DNA from: Janthinobacterium sp. CG3
GTDB taxonomy: Bacteria > Pseudomonadota > Gammaproteobacteria > Burkholderiales > Burkholderiaceae_D
Length of the DNA: 64,000 bases
Reading direction: 5' to 3'
Assembly (NCBI RefSeq): GCF_000344615.1
Contig: NZ_KB467824.1
Location: 3,101,951 to 3,165,950 of the forward strand
The notes under the pieces were generated by a model. That model had not been told where the DNA came from and ran no database searches. It saw only the letters and a list, made by a program, of their open reading frames with translations. Numbering within the stretch: position 1 is the stretch's first letter; every line of letters starts with the position of its first letter. The position numbers were made by a program, and so were the translations under genes. This document shows positions 57,611-64,000 of this stretch, piece by piece.

Positions 57611-59115
57611 GACACCGCTTTCAAGTGCCAGCCGCGCATTTCCGGCCACTTCGGATGGTGCAACCACAGGTGGTCGTCGTAGACGAAGGCGACGCAGTCG
57701 GCCGGGCTGGCGACGTTGGGCAGCATGTCGAGGATGACATTGCGCGAACCGATCCATTCGACATAGGTCTTGGGGACCGTCGCGGCGGCGTCGAACGCCG
57801 TCTCGACCACGCCGGCGAACGGTTCCAGCCGTAGCACCAGGCCGCTGGCCGCTTCGCGCCCGGGAATGAAGTTTTCCAGCAGCGGCAGCACCAGCGTGTT
57901 GTCGTGGCGCGCGTCGTCCACGTCGGCGCTGTCCCACGGGTTGCGCTTGACCTGGTGGCCGCGGTGGAACAGCAACTTGCCGAAACCCAGGCGGGCGCCT
58001 TCGAGCCGCTCCATCTGGCCATTCTCCCGGCCCAGTTCGACGAAGGAATAGCCGTGTGTATCCTTGCCGATCAGCCACAGGCGGCCGTCGTGGCTTTGGG
58101 TGGCGCCGCCGAAATTCAGGCGCGGAGTCCAGTCCCGCGGCCACGCCAGCCACTGCGGCGCGGCGCCGGCCTGCCAACTCAGTTGGCCTTGTTCGTGCAA
58201 CCACATCAGTTTGTCGTCGTAGCTGAGCGGGCGCGACCAGCCCTGCGCCGGCACCCCGGCCGGACACGGCCAGGCGAGCGGCTCGGCGCCGTCGGCCAGG
58301 GCGCTCCACAAGCCGACGCCGGCGCCGTCGACATACAGGCAGGCGATGTGGCGCAGCACGGCCCCCGGCGCGCTCGCCAGCGGCGCCTCGAACACGGCTT
58401 CGGTATGGTAGCTCTCGCTCACCGGATTGATCAGCAGGCGGAACAAGCCCTGCTTCGACGGCACCAGCGCGACGTCGCCGCGGCGCCCGCCGCTGGCCGG
58501 CAGCCAGGCGTAGTCCGAGGCGGTGAACTGCAGGTCGGCGGCGCCGGGCTCGCCGCTCAGCACCTGCCAGGTGGCGGCGCGCGGGTCCCAGTATTGCAGC
58601 ACGTCGCGCGAGTAGGCCAGCGCCAGCAGGCGCTGGCGGGCGAAGCCGTAATGGGCGGCGGCGAAGACGCAGGGCAGGTTCGGCGGCTTCGGTATCTTGC
58701 GCTCGACCTGGCCGACGCGCGGCTCGGGCGGACGGCTTTCCAGCGCCCGGGCCAGCGGCAGCGCGGTGATCGGCAAGCCGTGCGGCACGTGCTTGGGCAG
58801 GCTGTGCAGGCGGTCGGGCGTGGCGGCGCTGCTGGCGTCCCACCAGGGCGGCAGCGGCGCAGCGGCCTTCGCCGAATCATTGTCCAGCGCCGCGCCGCAG
58901 CTTGGGCAATACGCGAAGCCCTCGGGATAAATCGGGCCGTGCTGGCAGCCCTTCGGCAGCGACGCGCCCAGCAATTGCGCCACGTCCGGGATGCGGTTGC
59001 GCGCCAGCGTGTGCCAGTCGATCCGGCCCAGCCCGGCGCTGCTGGCCAGGCTGAACTGGCCGCTGTGTTCATCCTCCAACCACACGCTGTCGGTCGTTTC
59101 CCATCGATATGCCAT
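57607..59115 (-). CDS. Zinc-ribbon protein with propeller-like body, first gene of the tubulin-like operon
   Basis: 502 residues. There is a zinc-ribbon-like site near the N-terminus (C57-Q-H59 ... YCPSCG, C70 and C73), preceded by a short domain (YRWETTDSVWLEDEHSG). After a Pro-rich linker comes a beta-rich body of about 380 residues with repeating W/D-rich blades (VLQYWDPRAATWQVLSG, GLWSALADGAEPLAWP, DGRLWLIGKDTHGYSFVEL, DDHLWLHHPKWPEMRGWHL), suggestive of a beta-propeller. No signal peptide is present. The ATG at 59115 is the likely start; one at 59163 is less supported. It overlaps the vWA-like gene. No family is recognised. Confidence 0.8.
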   Translation of the reverse strand: MAYRWETTDSVWLEDEHSGQFSLASSAGLGRIDWHTLARNRIPDVAQLLGASLPKGCQHGPIYPEGFAYCPSCGAALDNDSAKAAAPLPPWWDASSAATPDRLHSLPKHVPHGLPITALPLARALESRPPEPRVGQVERKIPKPPNLPCVFAAAHYGFARQRLLALAYSRDVLQYWDPRAATWQVLSGEPGAADLQFTASDYAWLPASGGRRGDVALVPSKQGLFRLLINPVSESYHTEAVFEAPLASAPGAVLRHIACLYVDGAGVGLWSALADGAEPLAWPCPAGVPAQGWSRPLSYDDKLMWLHEQGQLSWQAGAAPQWLAWPRDWTPRLNFGGATQSHDGRLWLIGKDTHGYSFVELGRENGQMERLEGARLGFGKLLFHRGHQVKRNPWDSADVDDARHDNTLVLPLLENFIPGREAASGLVLRLEPFAGVVETAFDAAATVPKTYVEWIGSRNVILDMLPNVASPADCVAFVYDDHLWLHHPKWPEMRGWHLKAVS

Positions 59116-59218
59116 GTTGCCGCTCAATTCACTCGAAATGCCCGCCGTAATGCGGATGTCCAACCATTAAGGCATTAAAATACCCGCCGCAGCGAGCCTC
59201 ACTTACTTGATCCAATCA

Positions 59219-59235
59219 TAACGCAAGTTGCGTAA
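59219..59235. promoter_or_regulatory. Short palindrome upstream of the tubulin-like operon
   Basis: ACGCAA-G-TTGCGT (59221-59233) is a perfect inverted repeat, extended by one imperfect base pair on each side, about 105 bases upstream of the first gene. It is a candidate operator only. Confidence 0.35.
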
Positions 59236-59285
59236 GGTAGCGCGAATTCACGCCGCTCCCGCGCCGCGGATGATTGACGCGCCAT

Positions 59286-59318
59286 AAAAAAATACGCCCG
59301 GTTTTGGCCGGGCGTATT
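59286..59318 (-). terminator. Terminator of the single-cache-like gene
   Basis: On the minus strand AATACGCCCGG, a 6-base loop and CCGGGCGTATT are followed by a run of seven T. It closes the upstream gene and separates it from the tubulin-like operon. Confidence 0.88.
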
Positions 59319-59359
59319 CAATGGTAACAAGGAGAAAGAAAGCGCCGGCGGCGCGCCGC

Positions 59360-59833
59360 TTATTTATAGATGCCAACGCCGATCAATACGTCGCCGAATT
59401 TCTCGACATAGGTGTTTTTTTCTTCCAGATTTTTGCTGATCGAATTCGGCCATTTATAGGTGACCCAGCCTTTTCCGGCCGGGCTGTTGGCCAGCTTGAG
59501 GAATTCCTTGATCGGGTAGACGCCGCCGGCGTTCAATTCCAACAGGTTCTTATTCACCATCTTGGCGTTCTGGCCGTGCGCCAGCGCCACGCCGGTGGCC
59601 TCGCCGGCGGTGCCGAACATGAATACGTACAGGTCGCCCTTGATAAAGTCGCCCTTCGGATCGTTGAAGGCGGCGGCGGCCTTGTCCTTGCCGTGCTCTT
59701 TTAAATAGGCGCCGGCCTTCTTCACCATCGCGACGGCCTCGTCGGCGGTGCCGCGTTTGTCCTCGGCCATGGCGACGCCGCTCAGGCTGAGGGTGAGCAA
59801 GGCGGCCAACAGAATCTGGAATACGTTTTTCAT
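59360..59833 (-). CDS. Secreted single-cache-domain protein
   Basis: 157 residues with a signal peptide (LLAALLTLSLSGVAMA). The rest is a single domain of the sCache_2 type: AVAMVKKAGAYLKEHGKDKA, then FNDPKGDFIKGDLYVFMFG, GVALAHGQNAKMVNKNL and a C-terminal GWVTYKWPN. These match the ligand-binding module of many chemoreceptors, here without any output domain. It may act as a free periplasmic ligand-binding partner. GGAG lies upstream of the ATG. Its terminator is clear; no chemotaxis gene is adjacent. Confidence 0.85.
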   Translation of the reverse strand: MKNVFQILLAALLTLSLSGVAMAEDKRGTADEAVAMVKKAGAYLKEHGKDKAAAAFNDPKGDFIKGDLYVFMFGTAGEATGVALAHGQNAKMVNKNLLELNAGGVYPIKEFLKLANSPAGKGWVTYKWPNSISKNLEEKNTYVEKFGDVLIGVGIYK

Positions 59834-60064
59834 TGCGTGTCTCCTTCGTGCATTAAGAAAATAGCGGTGGGTCCGGCCTGCTGACCGTGTTGCGCTGCGC
59901 GCCGCACGCGGCGGGCCGTGCCGTCAACGATAGCACATGCCGAGCGGCAACATTGATAAAAAATGTAGATGGTTCGCTAGCGTCGGGATCGCGCAACAGA
60001 CCGGGCAACGCCGCTCTTACCCGCGGGTCTGGCCCCGGGGTTGCGCCGCTGGTTTACGCGCGCG

Positions 60065-60514
60065 CTATGCCTTGGTGCCGTTGTCGACCTTGGCGACTAC
60101 GCTGCGCGGCACTATTTCGGTCTCCGGGCAGGTGGCCAGCGCGTCCGAGTAGCTCAGCCAGCGCTTCAGGCTTTCCATCCGGCGTATCGTAATGCCCTTG
60201 CCGTTGATGTAGCCGATCTGCTCGAAGCCTTGCGGCGCGGCGGTCATCTTGGAGACCGTCGGGGCGTTGTCGATCAGGCGGTCGTAGGCCTTGCGCGCCT
60301 TGTGCTCCCACTTCGCCAGCATCGGATCGTCGAAGCGGTTGCTCTCGTAGTACAAGGTGAGAGTGCCGTCGTGGTTGGCGAAGCCGGCAATTGCGGCGCC
60401 CTTGCGGATGGTCAGCAGGATATCTTCCTTGAGGCTGCCGCCGGGCACGAACAAGGCCGCCCTGCCGTCGGTGTCGGGCCGTTCCATCGGTACATCCTGT
60501 CCAATTACGCTCAT
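60065..60514 (-). CDS. Hypothetical protein
   Basis: 149 residues beginning MSVIGQDVPMERPDTDGR, with GGGA seven bases before the ATG at 60514. The body has no signal peptide, membrane helix or motif I know. Charged helices (LAKWEHKARKAYDRLIDNA) and a C-terminal ITIRRMESLKRWLSYSDALA suggest a small soluble alpha/beta protein. It is divergent from the M29-like gene. A longer in-frame extension to 60679 is open but lacks a site and looks non-coding. Confidence 0.6.
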   Translation of the reverse strand: MSVIGQDVPMERPDTDGRAALFVPGGSLKEDILLTIRKGAAIAGFANHDGTLTLYYESNRFDDPMLAKWEHKARKAYDRLIDNAPTVSKMTAAPQGFEQIGYINGKGITIRRMESLKRWLSYSDALATCPETEIVPRSVVAKVDNGTKA

Positions 60515-60809
60515 CGAAGTATCCCACTCATGGTGTTGGCGCCGCCGCGCCGCGACCCCGGGCGGCGCGCGCTGGCGGGAGAAGCGGACGTGGCTGGCTG
60601 TCCCCGGTGCGCGCCGGATCGCGGGTTGCAATCGGGCAGCGGACCTTTCTTTTAAGCCTATTTTTTTTAGATCATACATCGGCCCCCCGCCCAGTACAAG
60701 CCAGGCGCCGGGACGAACTTGTCAAATGGCAATACAGGATAACAGTTGGCCGCGGCAACGGGGCTTTATAATGCGCATGCCCCCATTCAAGTACTGTATA
60801 GAAACAACA

Positions 60810-61871
60810 ATGACGCCATCCCTCTCCGCCAGCGATACCAGCCGCCTCGACGCCATTACCGACGCCGCCGTCGAGATGGCCGCCACCAACGTCGCCGACC
60901 TGCTGGCGATGGCCATCGAACACCGCCCCGCCGACGCCGCGCTGGTGGTCTGCGACACCGACTCCTGGCTCAACATCGTGCTCACCGAGGCCTACCGCCG
61001 CGCACTGCCCGAGGCGCCCTTCATCGACTTCGGCGCGGTCGCGCCGGGCGACGTGCTGGCGGCGTTCGCGCAACTGGCGCCCGGCAGCCTGGTGGTGCTG
61101 ATCCAGTCCAGCAGCTTCCGCCTGGAGGCCTTCCGCATCCGCATCGAACTGTTCAAGCGCGGCCTGAAGGTGATCGAGCACGTGCACCTGGCGCGCATGC
61201 CCGGCGTGCAGGGGCTGCACTACATCGCCTCGCTGGCCTACGACCCGGCCTACTACCGCGGCGTCGGCCACAAACTGAAGCAGCGCATCGACCGCGCCAG
61301 CCACGGCATGGTCGACAGCGGCGACGGCGAGAAACTGGTGTTCGCCTCGCCGTTCGAGCCGGCCAAGCTGAACATCGGCGACTACAGCGACATGAAAAAC
61401 GTCGGCGGCCAGTTTCCCATCGGCGAGGTGTTCACCGAGGCGCGCGACCTGGAGGCGGTCAACGGCTGCGTGCGCATCTTCGTCTTCGGCGACACCGCCT
61501 TCATGGTCAACCGGCCCGAGCATCCGATCACGCTGATGATCGACAAGGGCCGCGTCGTCGCCGTCATCGGCGCCACGCCGGAGTTCGACACCGTGCTGGC
61601 GCAGATCCGCGCGCACGAGGGCGAGGTGTGGGTGCGCGAACTGGGCTTCGGCATGAACCGCGCGTTCTCGCGCCAGCAGATGGTCAACGACATCGGCACC
61701 TACGAGCGCATGTGCGGCATCCACCTGTCGCTGGGCGCCAAGCACGGCGTCTACGCCAAGCCGCAATTCAAGCGCAAGGACACGCGCTTCCACGTCGACG
61801 TCTTCGCCGTCACCGAGGGCGTCTACCTCGACGACGAGCTGGTCTACCGCGACGGCGCCTGGATCGTCTGA
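60810..61871 (+). CDS. M29 aminopeptidase/NicX-like fold protein
   Basis: 353 residues. The C-terminal half resembles the M29 aminopeptidase/2,5-dihydroxypyridine dioxygenase fold: GGQFPIGEVFTEARDLEAVN (the PxGEVFT motif of that family), ELGFGMNRAF, then GIHLSLGAKHG and RFHVDVFAV, where H-x-D is a metal pair. The N-terminal half is an alpha/beta domain (AALVVCDTDSWLNIVLTEAY). The family includes peptidases and ring-opening dioxygenases, so the activity is open. The ATG at 60810 was chosen over an upstream one. It is a single-gene unit. Confidence 0.65.
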   Translation: MTPSLSASDTSRLDAITDAAVEMAATNVADLLAMAIEHRPADAALVVCDTDSWLNIVLTEAYRRALPEAPFIDFGAVAPGDVLAAFAQLAPGSLVVLIQSSSFRLEAFRIRIELFKRGLKVIEHVHLARMPGVQGLHYIASLAYDPAYYRGVGHKLKQRIDRASHGMVDSGDGEKLVFASPFEPAKLNIGDYSDMKNVGGQFPIGEVFTEARDLEAVNGCVRIFVFGDTAFMVNRPEHPITLMIDKGRVVAVIGATPEFDTVLAQIRAHEGEVWVRELGFGMNRAFSRQQMVNDIGTYERMCGIHLSLGAKHGVYAKPQFKRKDTRFHVDVFAVTEGVYLDDELVYRDGAWIV

Positions 61872-62094
61872 GCGACGGCGCCATCAACCGAGGGCGCCGG
61901 CGGCGGCGGGCCGGCCCGCTCCCTATCGGGATTGCCGCCGACGCGTATCGTCCACGGCGAAACCGTGGCGTAGCGGATCGCGCCGCGCGGCGTCGACGAA
62001 CGTTGTGGCGACAATGTGTCGACCGTTTGCCGATTGTCGGCGCCGCGCGCGCGCCTTACAATGGGGCTTCGCCCACACCCAGGAGCACCGCCCC

Positions 62095-62934
62095 ATGCTG
62101 ACCAGCGCCCAACAGGCCGAATACCAACGCGACGGCTTCCTGGTCGTGCCGGACTTCAAGGGCGGCGCCGAGATCGCCGCGCTGCGCGCCCGCGCCGAGC
62201 GGATTGTCAGCCAATTCGATCCGAGTGCGAGCCGGGCGATTTTCACCACCCGCGAGCAGGAGAAAAAAACCGACGACTACTTCCTCGCCTCCGACAACAC
62301 CATCCGCTGCTTTTTCGAGGAAGAGGCGTTCGGCCCGGACGGCCTGCTGAAGCGGGACAAGGCGCTGTCGATCAACAAGATCGGCCACGCGATGCACGAC
62401 CTCGACCCGGTGTTCCGGGCCTTTTCCAGCGATCCGCGGCTGGCCGCCGTGGCACGCGAGCTCGGCCTGGCCCAGGCGCAGGTGTGGCAGTCGATGTACA
62501 TCTTCAAGCAGCCCGGCATCGGCGGCGAGGTGCGCTGGCACCAGGACGCGACCTACTTCGAGACCACGCCGATCAGCGTGACCACCTTCTGGTTCGCGCT
62601 GGAAGACGCCACCCGCGACAACGGCTGCCTGTGGGCCGAGCCGGGCGGCCACCGTGGCCCGCTGCGCGAGCGCTTCGTGCGCCACGGCGGGCAGGTGCGG
62701 ATCGACAGGCTCGACACCACGCCGTGGCCAGACGACAGCACCGCCGTGGCGCTGGAAGTGAAAGCCGGCAGCCTGGTGTGCTTCCACGGCCTGCTGCCGC
62801 ATTACAGCGCGCCGAACCGCTCGGCGGTGTCGCGCCACGCCTACACGCTGCACGCCACCGACGCCGGCACCGCTTATTCGCCGCACAACTGGATCCAGCG
62901 CGACGCCGCGTTTCCGGTGCGCGGTTTCATCTAG
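62095..62934 (+). CDS. Phytanoyl-CoA dioxygenase family protein
   Basis: A 279-residue Fe(II)/2-oxoglutarate-dependent oxygenase. The metal pair is H149-x-D151 (RWHQDATYF), with the third His probably H231 or H236. R247 in HYSAPNRSAVSRHAY would bind 2-oxoglutarate. MLTSAQQAEYQRDGFLVVPD is the usual PhyH N-terminus. AGGAG precedes the ATG. The segment AGSLVCFHGLLPHYSAPN is closer to eukaryotic PHYHD1-type proteins than to EctD. The substrate is unknown. Confidence 0.9.
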   Translation: MLTSAQQAEYQRDGFLVVPDFKGGAEIAALRARAERIVSQFDPSASRAIFTTREQEKKTDDYFLASDNTIRCFFEEEAFGPDGLLKRDKALSINKIGHAMHDLDPVFRAFSSDPRLAAVARELGLAQAQVWQSMYIFKQPGIGGEVRWHQDATYFETTPISVTTFWFALEDATRDNGCLWAEPGGHRGPLRERFVRHGGQVRIDRLDTTPWPDDSTAVALEVKAGSLVCFHGLLPHYSAPNRSAVSRHAYTLHATDAGTAYSPHNWIQRDAAFPVRGFI

Positions 62935-63035
62935 GACGCGCGCGCCGTCAAGTCCGCGGGCCGGCGGCGCTGAAACCCACCCAAGGCAAAGAACCGGGGT
63001 CCGACCTGGTTGCCGCCAAGTTCAGGATTTTCGTA

Positions 63036-63071
63036 GAAGGTCGGGTTAGCCCGCCAGGGCGTAACCCGACT
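63036..63071. repeat. Dispersed hairpin repeat, copy 4
   Basis: GTCGGGTTA (63041-63049), 13-base loop, TAACCCGAC (63063-63071), preceded by GTAGAAG. It lies about 90 bases before the insertion-sequence end. Confidence 0.75.
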
Positions 63072-63149
63072 GGCGTCGGCAGCGGCTCGGCGTCGGCTTG
63101 CGCGTTCGCCTCGGCGGCCCCCGCGTCCGACCTGCGCAAGCTTCACCTA

Positions 63150-64000
63150 GGAGTCTGCGCGGCAGAAACTGATGCAATCGGAATGGGGACGAGGTAAACT
63201 TGTCGAATGACGACGAGCTACCTGCCCTACAATCAGCATCAACAGATGCTGCTTCCCCATGCTTTGCAAGATTGGCTCCCTGAGGGGCACCTGGCCTACT
63301 TCGTTAGCGACACTGTCGACTCGCTCGACCTGTCCGCCTTTCACGCGCGGTATGCAGGGGGCGGGTCCCGCAACCAGCCATTTAATCCGGCGATGATGGT
63401 CAAAATACTTGTGTACGGGTATGCAACCGGTGTGTTTTCATCACGCAAGCTGGCCCGAAAGCTGTACGAGGACGTGGCGTTGCGTATGCTCGCCGCTGAC
63501 AACTATCCGGCGCACCGAACAATTTGCGATTTCCGCGCGATCCACTTGAAGGAACTGTCGGACCTGTTCGTACAGGTAGTGAAGATGGCGAAAGAGTGCG
63601 GCTTGGTCAAGCTTGGCACGATCGGTGTCGATGGCACCAAGATCAAGGCCAACGCATCGCGCCACAAAGCGATGAGCTACGACCGGATGCAAAAGGCCGA
63701 GCGTGAGCTCAAGGATCAAATCGACGCGTTGCTGGCCAGGGCCAGAGCGGCGGATGCCGCCGAAAAAAACGAGCCGGAACTCGATATCCCGGCGGAGATC
63801 GCAAGGCGCGAGGACCGCCTTGCCGTCATCCGCGCTGCCCGTGCGCGTCTTGAAGATCGCCAACGCCAGGCCGATATCGCGCGCGGCCGTAGCGATGACG
63901 AAGATGTGCCGCCCGAGGACTCTGGCAAGCCAAAGAAGAAGTCGCGTTTTAAATACAAGTTCGGCGAACCCAAGCCCGACGCCCAAGAGAATTTTACCGA
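63150..64000 (+). mobile_element. IS1182-type insertion sequence, left part
   Basis: The transposase gene starts at 63207. The bases around 63150-63175 (GAGTCTGCGCGGCAGAAAC) resemble the terminal inverted repeat of this group, so the element probably begins there. The right end lies outside the window, so neither the terminal repeat nor a target duplication can be confirmed. Confidence 0.65.
63207..64000 (+). CDS. IS1182-family transposase, N-terminal part
   Basis: 264 residues, cut at the window edge. The N-terminus SYLPYNQHQQMLLPHALQDW, then GHLAYFVSDTVDSLDLSAF and GYATGVFSSRKLARKL, is typical of IS1182 transposases (N-terminal DUF772-like domain). The first catalytic aspartate is D142 in IGVDGTKIKANAS. 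A Glu/Arg/Lys-rich insertion follows. The frame is open and looks intact as far as it can be seen. Confidence 0.92.
   Translation, partial: MTTSYLPYNQHQQMLLPHALQDWLPEGHLAYFVSDTVDSLDLSAFHARYAGGGSRNQPFNPAMMVKILVYGYATGVFSSRKLARKLYEDVALRMLAADNYPAHRTICDFRAIHLKELSDLFVQVVKMAKECGLVKLGTIGVDGTKIKANASRHKAMSYDRMQKAERELKDQIDALLARARAADAAEKNEPELDIPAEIARREDRLAVIRAARARLEDRQRQADIARGRSDDEDVPPEDSGKPKKKSRFKYKFGEPKPDAQENFT

Noticed and set aside
60529..60679. Longer start for the hypothetical protein at 60065-60514
   Set aside because: The extension is Arg/Ala/Pro-rich without a binding site, whereas the ATG at 60514 has GGGA at a good distance.

Overview
The window is a GC-rich bacterial chromosome segment from the Betaproteobacteria, most likely Burkholderiales, family Oxalobacteraceae (Massilia/Duganella/Janthinobacterium-like). 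The placement rests on gene order (folD next to aceE; ilvD-lysR-lgt; EVE gene-6S RNA-zapA-zapB), a PHA phasin, a DUF2164 protein, a small Trp-rich protein and the Shine-Dalgarno style. It was judged by reading, not by a database search.

Layout. 0-5.4 kb is housekeeping: the 5' end of aceE, folD, an M3 oligopeptidase, a DUF4124/glutaredoxin lipoprotein-like protein, holC and a DUF2486-like partner. 5.6-7.4 kb holds an unknown secreted protein and an internally shortened VgrG. 7.6-10.1 kb holds two tandem LivK-type binding proteins sharing a 226-bp identical tract. Next come a c-type cytochrome, a Trp-rich peptide, ilvD with a divergent LysR regulator, and lgt. 14.8-20.6 kb is a minus-strand lipid block: FAD oxidoreductase, fadD, thioesterase, enoyl-CoA isomerase-like protein and an AurF-like diiron oxygenase, with FNR-like and TetR-like palindromes. 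20.6-21.2 kb is gene debris (RbsA-like and UxaA-like pieces). 21.2-25.1 kb holds the EVE gene, 6S RNA, zapA/zapB and groESL under a CIRCE-controlled promoter.

25-34 kb holds a small membrane-anchored protein, an MFS transporter-PadR pair with its operator, an acetyltransferase, a POT peptide transporter, a porin with a short phosphate-binding-like protein, phosphoglucomutase, and a decayed siderophore receptor/PepSY fusion. 34-47 kb holds a GGDEF-EAL protein with a ruined EAL active site, cytosine deaminase, a phasin, an MdlA/MdlB-type ABC exporter pair, a chemoreceptor and a TPR-GGDEF protein. A molybdopterin oxidoreductase follows.

The most unusual region is 49.9-59.1 kb: six tightly packed minus-strand genes. 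They encode a zinc-ribbon/propeller-like protein, a membrane protein with a degenerate vWA-like domain, a small three-helix membrane protein with an 8-residue tandem repeat, a 1204-residue tubulin/FtsZ-like GTPase carrying a C-terminal GYF-like domain, a zinc-ribbon membrane protein and a glycine-zipper lipoprotein. This looks like an uncharacterised envelope-associated tubulin-like system.

The right end has a secreted single-cache-like protein, two poorly known proteins, a phytanoyl-CoA dioxygenase-like enzyme and an IS1182-type transposase cut by the window edge. A short hairpin repeat recurs at least four times in intergenic positions.
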